Positions 22,419 through 33,492 of a DNA stretch of 64,000 bases are shown one piece after another. Position 1 is the stretch's first letter. Each line of letters opens with the position of its first letter. Origin of the DNA: Scatophagus argus. Taxonomy: Eukaryota > Chordata > Actinopteri > Scatophagidae. Under the pieces are notes generated by a model. That model saw nothing but the letters and a program-made list of their open reading frames with translations. It did no database searches and was not told the origin of the DNA. Made by a program: the position numbers and the translations under genes. The stretch lies in assembly GCF_020382885.2 (NCBI RefSeq), contig NC_058511.1, positions 2,635,501 through 2,699,500 on the forward strand. The letters are read 5' to 3'.

Positions 22419-24496
22419 GGCTCCTGTTTCATGAAGCAGGTTATGTGGAAACCCTGCACATGTTGAGCCTGAAATCAGAGACACCCTGAGTTAACCCTTT
22501 CAATAAGGGAGGTAAGTTAACCCCGAGATCGGGGGAAGTTAAGGAGTAAGTTAAGCCCGTTTCATAAAGCGAGTTAACTCATACTCAGAGTCTGTTACCG
22601 CGATATCTTAGTCTGTGAACATAACCTGGTCGGGAGCGGGTTTTATTCCGGAAACCCCGAGTTTGTCTCTGACTCCTCCCCTTTACGGAACATAAGCCTG
22701 AACCGTTTCCTTATTCACTGAGTCTCCGTCCAGTCTGTAAACTTCACATGAAAATGGCAGGTCCGTTTCTGGAGGAGCCTGTGGACGAAGAAGCTACTGA
22801 TTCACACAGAAATGTGATTGCGTCGGGCGAGGATTTTCCGAGCACGTCTGGATAATCTTTCATCCTGTCCCGACTTTTTATATGAGCCTGATCGTTTTTC
22901 GTTACAGTCACTGCAATTCATTCACAACCTCATCCGTCCTGTCATCACTCACATCACCCACCGCGGCCGTGAACTCACCACTGAGCAGATACTTTGCGTT
23001 TCTCTACGTTTTTGCAAACGGGAGAGTTTTATACAACACTGGAGATGCAGAGCACATAAGTAAAGCACCTGTTTGGCTGCATTGATGGCACTCACATTCC
23101 TATCACTGCTCCTTCACAAAATTAATATTATGTGAACAGGAAGTCCTCCCACAGAATTAATGTGCAGGTACACACATTGACTATTACTTTTAAATGTCAG
23201 AGCACAAACATTTCAACTAACCCGTCTCATTTTCTGTACTGTTAGATCATTTGTGATGCAGCTCACATCATCACAAATGTGGAAGCCAAGTGGCCTGGGT
23301 CTGAGCAGGACTCCTGCATATATCGAGGGTCTACTCTGAGCAACAGACTGGACTGTGGTAAGTGGTCTGAAACATTGCACTGGTGGCTGTTTGTCACTGC
23401 GAAGATCTTTGTCTAGTTAGTCTGTGAAAAATATCTGTACTAAATAAATGTGACTTTACTTGCAGGAGAGATTGAAGGCTTCCTTCTGGGTGACAGGAGT
23501 TACCCCTGCCAACCCACACTCATAACCCCTTACCCAGACCCTCAACCAGGCCCCCAGCAGCACTTCAATGTGGCACACTGCTGGACCAGAGCCAGGCTAG
23601 AGATGACTGTAGGCCTGCTGAAAGCCTGTTCCCAGTGCTTACATCATCTCAGTAACTCCTGAGGGAGCCTGTGACATAATTGTGGCTTGTGTTGTTCTCC
23701 ATAATATTGCAATTATTAGAGGAGAGCAGCACCCTGCCCTACAAACAGAAGACCACGAGGAGGACCCCATCCACCTCCCAGAAACCAGGATGGTTTTCAT
23801 ATTGCCTTGGAAATCCGTATTACTTTGTAAATTGTTAATTTATTTTACCTTTATATTTTTTTGTTACTTCTTTGTTTTTGCACTATTTTTCTGTTGAATT
23901 GAATTGAAGTGAAGTGAATTTCCCCACTGCGGGATCAATAAATAAAGTTCATGTAATCTTATCTTGTTCCAATGACAAATTAAATTTACCTGTGACTGCA
24001 CACCCACCTCTAACTTGTATTTAAGTATCTCAATTTCCAGCACCTACATGAGCAGAGGGTCAACACCACTTTTTACATACAATATTTTATGAGTGATTAA
24101 ACACAGAACTTACACATTGACTCGAGCAGTGATTTTTCCCCTCGTGCACTTTCTCTTTCTTTTGCCGCTGCTGTCGTGTTACTTTTTTTCTGGAATAAAT
24201 GCTCATATTCACCGTACGCCTCCATCAAGATTTCCAGCTCCCGAGGTGAAAAATATGTTGAGGGCTTTCTTTCCCCTCTGGCCTCCGTGGTGAATCAGGG
24301 AATCGGGGCTCCATTGATGAGGGCTTTTTTATAGTCGTGGTGCACGCGCTTGAGTCAACATACTCAGAGTCGACAGAACTAATGCTAATCAGCTGTGCTG
24401 AAACAGGAAACTCACAGATTTTCATCCCAGGGTTTGTCAACTCAGAGTTAACATTCATACTCAGAGGTTGTTGAACCTGCTTCATGATGGACCCCA
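22419..24496 (+). mobile_element. PIF/Harbinger transposon, copy 2 (fuller)
   Basis: Same ends and gene pieces as 14108-15902, but it keeps the C-terminal transposase exon (about 23466-23660): GFLLGDRSYPCQPTLITPYP, then TRARLEMTVGLLKAC, typical of HARBI1-like proteins. The SANT/Myb-like piece is on the minus strand at about 24140-24260. An AATAAA-containing stretch near 23930-23960 resembles a LINE tail. No continuous full-length transposase is seen. Confidence 0.85.
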
Positions 24497-24738
24497 GAAG
24501 TCTCTCCTTCAGACGCTGGCGAAGGTGCATTTATAAACACTTCCCTCCCAGGCCAGGTGGACCTCATTAAGTAATTACAACATGGAACACCTGGTATAGA
24601 AGACAGGAGGACAGGAGGGACACACAGTCCAAAGGAGCACACACGGCTGTGACAACAAAACATTCATTTTCCTTTATGACACCGTGAGAACATGAAGGCA
24701 TCACAACACACAGTGTAGAATGAAGTGGTCAGCATTTC

Positions 24739-24864
24739 TTTATTTGCAGATTATATTGTGAGGATATGATGAAGAAGACTGTTCACATTCAAGCCAAACA
24801 CACACACATCACAACAAATATGTTAGCAACAACGCTGAGTCAAAGTGAATTCAAATGAGCTCAT

Positions 24865-24921
<57 letters not shown>

Positions 24922-25332
24922 AAACTGAGCTCAAGCTTCAACAGCAACCAGGAAATCCTAAAACAACAAGAGTTAAATGATCTTTTCTGTTCCAGGAAGC
25001 TGAAATCCACCTGCTGAGTTCTGAAGTGACTGCAGAAAATAAAGATTTTCACAGCTGATGGAGGAGAAGACGTTTTAGAAAACTCACAGTGGACTTCCAG
25101 ATATGAGATGAAATCAGTGCTGTTGTCCAAAGTCACACTAAAATGTCTCAGCACACAAAACGCACAAACATTTCTCACATTGATGAATGAAATAAAAACA
25201 AGCAGTCGTCCCAAACTGAAAATGATCTCATCAGGTTTTTGTTATCTAAAAGCTTCGACTGTAAATGTGATGTTATTTAACTGCAGTGGAGTCTTTTCTC
25301 TCATGACTTCATGTCGATGTGGAAGTTGTTGA
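24739..25332 (-). other. Receptor D 3' UTR
   Basis: AATAAA on the minus strand at 24739-24744 and a CA/GT run at 24868-24919. It is closely matched to the receptor C 3' UTR, which shows that D's 3' end belongs to the recent duplication even though its Ig exons are old and divergent. Confidence 0.6.
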
Positions 25333-27616
25333 TCAGTGGAGGCTGACAGAGGCAGAAGTTTCTCCAAAGTTTTCATATTTCACCACACCTTCATCTTCAT
25401 CTTCATCATTATTCACCTGTGAAACACAACACAAACAAACTCTCACTCTGACACACTTTAACTGACCACTTTCACACCACTGAGCCACATTAAACACCAG
25501 GAAACAAGAAATAATCTGACGGCACCTGAACGCACCACCACCTCCTGTCTGAGTGTGAAACCTGCACAGACACAAACGGTGAGACGTTCACAGTCCTGCA
25601 TTACAGTAACATGAACAGTTAGCAGCAGCAGCTTCTCATCATCTACACTGACTCACAGTCCCTGATCATTGATACACATTTTGAATTTTACACACGGCTT
25701 CACTTCAGTGTTTCTGTTCAACTCACAGTGTTGTCATCAGGTGGTCTCTGCTTCCCTGGAAAATAAAGCACAGAGGAACATTTCAGCTCCAAACTTCCAG
25801 CTTGTGTTGGTCAGTCTGAACAAATGTTGGTCTGAATGTTCTCACCTGCAGCTCTGATGAGAAGAACAGCAATCAGAGTAATGAGGAGGAGTTCAGCCAC
25901 ACGCAGAACCAACATCATGTAGTCCAGAACAGAACGATCTGTACGAGCTGTGGAGCACAACAATAACGTCAGAGTTTAAAAGTTTTGGCTTTAGAAGAAA
26001 TGAGCTCAAACACATTTTTTTTTCTCTTCAAAATCCATATGAAAGAAAAATATTTTGGATGCTCACACATAAAGGTGGTGTTTTTTTTCCTCTAACTGTC
26101 TAATCACGCATCCACATTTTCTACACCTTGTTGGTCAGGTGCATAAATCCCTCTCACTACACAAATGAGTCAGTGATTATCACATATGACAAAGCACTGC
26201 TTTGTGCCACCATGTGTACAATATTTTATGTGAATTTTGGGGGATGAATCAGCGAGCAACAAGGCTTTAGACTCAGCTGTGTGGATATGAGCAGATCTCC
26301 ACCCATAGCCGAGTGTCAGTCTGATATGTTTAGACCTCATAAACAGAGAAAGAGTCAGTACCTGCAGTTGAATCCCCTGCAGACGGTGTTTTCTGTCCTC
26401 CTGTTGGTTTGATTCCTTTTGATTTTGTTGAATATGAAATGTGATGATATGAAATGAGAAAACAGCTCACAGTCTGAAGGGACAAATAATGAGAAATAAA
26501 GTAATCTTTAAAAAGCATCAGATGATATCAAATGTACCTGATGAGGACTCGGGGCCAACTTTGTACAGGAACGTTCGTCCACTCGTTTGATCTGTCACGC
26601 TACACTTTAGTGAGTCATAAACATTTGATTTGTGTTTGTGATGAGCAGTTTTAAACTCCACGGCAGCTCCACAGGCATGAGGTGTCAGCGTCACGTTACT
26701 CTTATCATCATCATCATGCAGCCACTTCACTGAGTATCCACAGCCTGCATATGTCAACACGGAGCAGACCAACTTGACCCAATCATTCGTCTGATGTTCC
26801 TCCACTGGAGAAGATGGAGACATTGTGAGAGAAAGAATGAAATTTACTTCATCACTGTAATCATAATTACTGCAGTGTTTCAATATGTTGTTCTAACAAG
26901 ACGGTTTAAAGTGAAGACATTATGATGTAAATACTCACAGTTAATAACAGACAGATAAACCTGAGCATCTGGACCTTGTTGTTTTCCTGTCTTGTCAAAC
27001 TGTCTGCAGATGTAACGGCCGACGTCCTCAACTGTGATGTTTGTTATAACCAGAGAACAACCTGCTGTCACACTCAGTCTGTCTGATTTGTCTTTGGAAA
27101 TCTCATTTTTCCTAATCTGCCCTTCACTAACCAGGGTTTTTGTTGTTACTCCCTCATGAGGACTGGTGAGCCATGTAGTGCTGTCACATCTGTGATGATC
27201 TTTTAACACATTTTCACAAGGCAAAGTGACTTCCTCTCCAATTCTGGCCACAGAGAAGGTTTGATGTTCTCCGATTACAGCTGCTGGAGATAAGAAATAA
27301 ATACAAAAAAATAAGAACAGGGCAGTTATGTTTAGAGGTATGTGTGACAGTAATCTAAAATTCATGATGAGAATGATGAGGAAGAGGAAGCGGAGGCCTT
27401 TAAGTTGTGCCGGAACTGTGCGACTATGGCTTTAAAATAGAGCTGAGAAAAAATTCACTGTGACGTTCAACACCAAGTCAACGCCTCATTTGTCAAGTAT
27501 CTTTAATAGTTTAGATGAAGTTATTATTTTGTAGATGTGATGTGTGGAATCTTACCTGTAAACTGAAGCATCAGGAGAACAAATGAAGACATTTGAATCC
27601 ATTTGAACTCGTCCAT
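25333..27616 (-). CDS. Ig-superfamily receptor D, divergent, short stalk
   Basis: Exons: signal 27556-27616 (MDEFKWIQ...), V Ig 26939-27283, second Ig 26538-26804, short stalk 26362-26400 (GQKTPSAGDSTA), transmembrane 25846-25947, tail 25727-25755, then 25490-25561 or a spliced form of it. The V domain reads EEVTLPC, CDSTTW and DVGRYICRQFDKTG. The second Ig has LVCSVLTYAGCGYSVKWL. The second tail exon has lost its middle and its splice donor compared with B and C. Read straight through, it stops at 25490-25492 after about 304 residues. If the weak donor after 25526 is used, the last exon 25333-25416 (VVKYENFGETSASVSL) would be joined. Ig exons are clearly diverged from A-C, while the 3' half is nearly identical to C. 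Confidence 0.75.
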
Positions 27617-27979
27617 CGTGATTCTCAGTCTCTCTTGTCTCTTGTTCGTTACTGTCTGAGTCTCTAAAGTCTGAGTCTCTAAAGTAGAAAGATGATGCAC
27701 CTACTTCCTGTGGTCAGCGTGATGTCACTTCCTCATTGTGGCTTTCAGCTTTAATGACGCTCAAACTGAACCTCAACTTCACACTTTGTCCAGTCCCACA
27801 GTGTAATTGTGATGATGAAATGTTTCACAACCTGAGAAGAAGAAGAAGAGGAAGTTGAATGTGTGAAGTTTGATCCTTAAGATCAATGTTGGCTGTAATT
27901 GTTTTCTTAAGTCAGTGTTGATCAGAACACAGACAGGATTCACGGTGATGTTTGACACGTGAACAGACAGTGAAGAGTC
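27617..27979 (-). promoter_or_regulatory. Receptor D promoter region
   Basis: Two 15-mers (27655-27684; the last base of the second copy is changed), ACTTCCTGT (27703-27711) and CACTTCCTC (27726-27734), as in B. Similarity to the B and C flanks ends near 27979, which marks the edge of the duplicated block. Confidence 0.5.
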
Positions 27980-28679
27980 AAAGTTGTCGTCTTGATTTGC
28001 TGCAGTTTGGTGATCCTGTAGCAGCTGGGAAACAGCACAGAGAAGATGAGGTTAAAGCAGGTGAGGAACTTTGCTTCCTCGTTGTGACTTTGTCTTCCTG
28101 AGAACTGAAGGGAGGTGTTTCCATGAGAATGTGGGCACAGCAGCAGAAGACGTCTGGTGCTTTGACCCTCTAATGATGACCAGATGAACATGAGAACCAC
28201 GCGAGGCTCACAGGAACAGACAGTCCACACTTTATTAGGACATCAGATGGTAACACGTGACAGTATGGTACACCAGTGAACAGGAGGTTAATGTGGTAAT
28301 GAGCATTTACTAACTGCTCCTTATGACTCATTTCTGTTAAAGGTTGACATCACTGACACAGCTATAAAGATGGCCGACCCATACGAGCGCTGCTATCTTG
28401 TTCTGGTGACATCATCTGGAGCCAGAGTCTGTGCAGCAGTGATCAGGGGGCGGAGCTGTGGTATTGAGTTCCTGCTCATACACCTGTCTGAGCCAATCAG
28501 GAGCAGCTCTCTGCTGTCAATCATTACATTCCAGCCCCTTTTCGCAGCATCACATCAGAAGAATGGACTTCAACAGTGAGATACAAACTACTTAAAATGA
28601 CAGAAACCATCTTTGAGAAAAATCTGTTTGACTTACCTTGAGTTTGAGATACCCCTTTCGACCGATGGGCTTTTTGTCT
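27980..28679. other. Intergenic, no gene seen
   Basis: Unique spacer at the end of the receptor array. A short frame at 28370-28579 has no recognisable domain. From about 28590 a repeat begins (see 28590-29060). Confidence 0.5.
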
Positions 28680-28960
28680 GTGGAGCAGTTGTGGATCAGC
28701 GGTTAGGGTGTCGGACCAGTAACCGGTGGATCGCTGGTTCGATTCCCCGTCCCGGTGTCCGTGGCTGAGGTACCCTTGAGCAAGGTACCTAACCCCCACT
28801 GCTCCCCGGGCGCTGCACGCGGTCGCCCACTGCCCCGGGTTTGCTGTGTGTGTGTGCACGTCACTTGGGTGGGTTAAATGCAGAGAACAAATTTCGTTGG
28901 AGTGAGTTCCCTCCAATGACAAAATATGTCACTTTAACTTAACTTAACTTTAACTTTAAC
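28680..28960 (+). repeat. tRNA-derived fish SINE, copy 1
   Basis: Box A-like TGGATCAGCGG (28692-28702) and box B GGTTCGATTCC (28736-28746), then a conserved body and an A/T-rich TTAACTTAAC tail. It matches 52252-52474. Pol III type; not a tRNA gene. Confidence 0.85.
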
Positions 28961-29001
28961 TTACATGGAGGGGGAGGGATTTTTGAGCTGTACTGCAGAC
29001 A

Positions 29002-29016
29002 GCCACCAGGGGGCCA
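29002..29016 (+). promoter_or_regulatory. CTCF-like motif
   Basis: GCCACCAGGGGGCCA fits the CTCF core. It lies in a repeat, so binding is uncertain. Confidence 0.3.
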
Positions 29017-29363
29017 TCCAGATGTTTAGGCTTCACTTTTGCAAGCTCTTGTGTCACCCATCTTAATATGCAGCTGAAGTGTTGGCCTCATATTTACATT
29101 GAGTGATTGTGTGGGTTTGAAGGTGGATTCAGATGTTGAAGACTGATGGTTTAACAGCACAGCAACACCCAGTGGCAGACTTCACACACTCATTTGTAAC
29201 TTCAGGGTCAGTATGTGCTGCAGGATGAAAAAGTGCCTCCAGCTTTTCATGTTCTTCTTTTTTATTTTTTGGAAACTTCAGAATTTCAGGTGTGAAATCA
29301 CAGCAGAGTTTTGACTGGTTTACATTCATATCACTGTGGCTGCATGAATACAGTAGCATAATA

Positions 29364-29683
29364 TTTATTCTGTTAATCTGATGAAGTCTGATTTGTTACA
29401 TTCAGAACTTAAATACCAATACAAGAATTTGTGCGCATTTGAAATGTGTTTCACTTGAAAAGTCTAAAATACTGTGTAATCTTTTCATATTTTTAAACAC
29501 TGCTACACTAACTGCGTATGGAAATGATGCTAGATAATTCAAGACTTCCTCACCTTTGGATGCAACCAATCCTGATATGTTTAAAATGACTTTAAAGGGA
29601 AATAAGTTATCTGAAAACGTGGTGGACCTGGAGGTCAAGGCTTAAGGTCTGAGACAGTAAAAGAGTCTCGTAAAGAGTTCGTT
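29364..29683 (-). other. clec11a: clec11a 3' UTR
   Basis: From the stop to the nearest AATAAA on the minus strand (29364-29369). A second signal is at 29261-29266. Confidence 0.5.
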
Positions 29684-32537
29684 TTAAAGTGCCACCCTGT
29701 CGTCAAACTCGCACAGATAGTTCATGGTCCGATCGCAGTAGTGGTCCCACCAGTCGCCATCGTCTGACGACATTGCCACACAGTTCTCCCGCCTGCCTCC
29801 GTCCGGCTGGCTGGACAGGAAGTGTTTGCGCCACTGAAAGTACGACACCCGCGTCCCATCATCGAACAGGTACATGCCTTCAGACCGCAGGTCGTTGATG
29901 CCCAGCCAGACGGGCCAGTTCCCGGGGTGGAAGAACGACTTGACGTAGTCGGCGAGGGCCTCCTGCTCCTTGCGGTCTCGGGGCATCGCCATGCGGCCGC
30001 CACGTTCCAAGCACTTCCTGGACGCTCCGGCGTAGTCTTCATAGCTGTTGTACACAAGATAACATTTGTATCCTATCCTGCGTCCCTTCTGGCAACCTGA
30101 GAAGCAGAGAAAAACAAGACAGGTTCTTCGCCACACGTTTAGAAAATTCATTTTATCAGTTCGCTGTCATTGTATCAAAAAACCACAAATGGATTTAAAA
30201 CTGTGCGCAACATATTTTTGGCCACTTTATCACACACATTATCCCTTTATGCAGCAAAAGGAAAAAAAAAATATAATAGTGAAAAGATTGAAACAAAATT
30301 TTCAAGTTATGAACCATAAAACCAAAACAATGAGCTGAAAGATGCTAAAACAGAGAAGAAGAACTCTTCTCTGAGAATTTGTCACTATTTGGAACAACAA
30401 CAACTTTTCTTCTTCATGTCATTTTGCAGAAATACTGTCCGGGTCTGTTCCTGGGAACTTTTTCAAGAAGCTATCCTTCCAATAAGGAGCTCTGCCAGCT
30501 GCCACAGGTTGGATAATAACTAGACAGAAACGGTTGCAGAAATGATTTCTTCACGCAGCAACATTACACACCGAGACAACCAGCAGCTGTCGGTAATTTC
30601 TGGATGCTGTATTGTTTAATTCACACAACAGTATTGTTTACTTCACACAACAGTGTGTCACATGGACTGAGGTAATACTGAACCTGTTGTTCTGTGTACA
30701 AACGTAAGAGAGAAGAAGTTATTGGACCTAAAAGTGTTATTGATCTTTAATGTCACCCTGACTGGAGCACTTAGGTCCGTCAGTGCTCTTCATCTCAAAG
30801 GCTTCACATGTCTTCAGTCTGACAGACTGCAAAACAGAAAGACCATCTCTCTTTTCAACCACTTGTCTCTGTTGTCTTTTCAAACACAACCGACACAGCA
30901 GAGATCCAACTCTGATACCTTCCAGTCTTCCTGTCTCCTTGCGGTTGTCCTTGCTGTGCTGGTAGACCTCCCGGATGCTGTCCTCCAGCTCCCCGACTTT
31001 AGCTGCCATGTTAGCAAACAACAAAGACAAGGAGCCATGACAGTCAGCACAAGGCGTCGTTCTCTTGACTGTTCAAGTTAAAGGACCACAGCAAGGAGCG
31101 AAACCCTGCCTGTCTCAAGACTTGTGGAAAGAAACATTGATCAGAAGACTATGTGTAACTGGTCAACTCAGATGATGTGTGGGACAAAGTGCTCGTCTTA
31201 CCGTCCATTCTGGACAGACGGTCTATCAGCTGGCTGACTTTAACATCCAGAGTGTAGTGACCGACATTCAGCTTGTGGATCGCCTGGTCCATGCCAGCTA
31301 GTCTGGACACTGAGGAACACAAAGGGATAAGAAGAAGAACAGGAAAGAGAATGCAGATGTGGTGAAATATGAAATATTACTGCGCCTCATCTGTGTTTCA
31401 CAGTTATTAGGTCAGACTAATATATGATGCAGATACTTTCCACAGGGATGTCATGGTGGCTGTCTATTTGAACCTGAACTGGACATGAAGAGACTCACAG
31501 ACGTAGTTGTATGAGTTTTCAAAGTCTGACACTGGGCTGGTTGGCTCCGGTTCAGGCTCTGGAAGGATATCAGGAACGTCCCCTCTCGCCTTCTTCACCT
31601 CTGGCAGGGATGCCTGATACAAAGAGAGAGTGAGACAAATCATCACGTCAACCTTTCCCAGATGCTGCGTCTACCACATTTAGCTTCTGTTAGCTTCTTT
31701 GCTCCTTTGCTTCTTTGGTCGATGAGGTGAAACACAAACCAGCTTCCTCACAACCAAATCAAAAACGAGCTCATTAGGGTTGTATCCAAAATCTGAATCA
31801 CCTCCCTGTGCACATCTGGACACGTTCAAATCAAACTTGGTCAACTTTGCCAACAATTTCAGTTTTATCAACATTATTAAACAAGTTGGACTCAGCTCAG
31901 TTTATTCCTTTTAGATTTAGAAGCTTTATGGGTAAAATCTGTTCTCATACTGCTCTGAAAAAGCCTTTCAGGATCACTGAAGCACCAGCAAACAAAATGG
32001 TTGTGGAATATTCAGCCTCATGAGTTGAAGAGTTCTTCACAGTGGAAATAAATGTTTAACATACTATGTTTGCCGTCAAAGAAATCTGTTCATATGGATC
32101 AACTCTTTAAAGGTGTTTTATCTTAAAGTATCAGCAGATGAAAACCTGGCAGCTGGACCTGCTCCTTATCAGTCTTACCACCGCACTATGTGTTATCTTT
32201 AACGTGAATAAAGTGGCGTAATGACTGGCAGTTCAATTCAGCTCAATTCGGTATCTTTTTCAAGCTGATTTATTTGCACTTGATGTTGACGATCTTCTGC
32301 TTGCTTCAGCTCCACCTGAGTCGCTCCTACACCAACACTGTTGTTTACAGCCAAACGGGCTTACAACACTAACTGCCGCATGTCCAGTGACACAGATGTT
32401 GTTTAACTGAGTCCACGCTTCAGTAATAAAAAGACAGGGCTGACCTGTGTTGGTGTGGAGGCGGCCATTCCTGCGGGGACGCACAGACCCAGAGCGCACC
32501 AGCACATGAGAGCGAGCGGAGGGGCAGCCGGTCCCAT
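29684..32537 (-). CDS. clec11a: C-type lectin 11A (osteolectin / stem cell growth factor)
   Basis: Exons: 32445-32537 (signal peptide, MGPAAPPLALMCWCALGLCV), 31499-31613, 31202-31309, 30919-31002 and 29684-30096; 813 bases, 270 residues, all phases closing. Secreted growth factor for bone and blood progenitors in mammals. Order: signal; a linker with ARGDVPDILPEPEPEP; a coiled-coil-like part (SRLAGMDQAIHKLN, YTLDVKVSQLIDRL, DSIREVYQHSK); then the C-type lectin domain from GCQKGRRIGYKC to LCEF. The domain shows WPVWLGINDLRSEG, YLFDDGTRVSYFQW, QPDGG, ENC and DDGDWWDHYC, matching CLEC11A more closely than tetranectin (CLEC3B) or CLEC3A. RGD and LDV sit where human CLEC11A has RGD and LDT, the known integrin motifs. 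Confidence 0.9.
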
Positions 32538-33461
32538 GTCCCGATCCCTCAACACTGCTGTTACTGCAGCTACAAACTCGGAGTCTCTCGGTCTCTCCCT
32601 TCTTTCACTCCTCTCGGTCCTCGTCCTTCCCTCACAGACGTAATCCAGGACTCGGGAACATCAGCAGGAATGAGAAACTTGAATGAGAGCTGGTGAGCAC
32701 ACCCCCTCCTCCTGTAAAAGAAACACACACCGCGTATCGAAAGAAGAAACCCTAAAAGTCCGGATCACATCCCAGTCGTCCGCCTGCTGCTGTCTCTCCT
32801 GTCTCTGCGCTGTGCACGACGTGTCGGCTTTCCTGCCAAACAACAGGAAAGCTCTTTGTTTGTGCTCCCACCTCCCATTTCCACTCTTTGTGTGAACCCT
32901 GCAGTTTCACACAAACATCACAGGTCTGCGTCCCGTGGAAACCACGCAGCTTCAGACTGCTAATTCAGAAAAACAGGATCGTCCCCAGCTGTGTGATGAT
33001 GCATGTTACAGCTCATTCACTGGGGTGTTTTTTAATGATTAGCCTGAATTAGCTTGAGGGGTGGGAGAGTTTACATGCTTTTCGTTTTCACATTCACAAT
33101 TTCCACACCGTGTGACCTAATAAAGGATCATCTTATCTTATCTTATCTTATCTTATCTTATCTTATCTTATCTTATCTTAGCCTATGGAGTTCCTCAGTT
33201 GTCATGGAGACCTGTCATCTGCTGACATCTGTCACTGTTATAAGTTAATCTATGGTACAAGAGAATTTAGCTTGTGAGTTCATGCTTGACCTTGGAAATA
33301 ATAGTTTGACAGGCTACATTTTCTAAGGTCAAAGAGCTGAGTGGCTGATGTACAGTTTGTATGTTGTTTTAACCGCTTTAATGTTTGTGTCAGGCTTCAA
33401 TGTTGGCTGCTGCAGCGAGAAACACTGCATGCCTGTGCACATGAGTAAACTGTGGTCATAA

Positions 33462-33492
<31 letters not shown>

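Larger units (their letters stand above)
28590..29060. repeat. Interspersed repeat split by a SINE
   Basis: 28590-28640 (GACAGAAACCATCTTTGAGA) and 28965-29020 (CATGGAGGGGGAGGG, GCTGTACTGCAG, CCACCAGGGGGC) match 54430-54570 in reverse order and orientation. The SINE at 28680-28960 lies between the two parts. Confidence 0.6.

Noticed and set aside
28680-28760. tRNA gene with boxes A and B
   Set aside because: It is the head of a SINE with a second copy at 52252-52474 and cannot fold as a full tRNA.
29722-30057. Other frames across the clec11a lectin exon
   Set aside because: They are shadows of the real C-type lectin frame, which alone keeps the cysteines and QPD.
33131-33180. CRISPR-like direct repeats
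   Set aside because: It is a pentamer microsatellite without spacers in a vertebrate genome.
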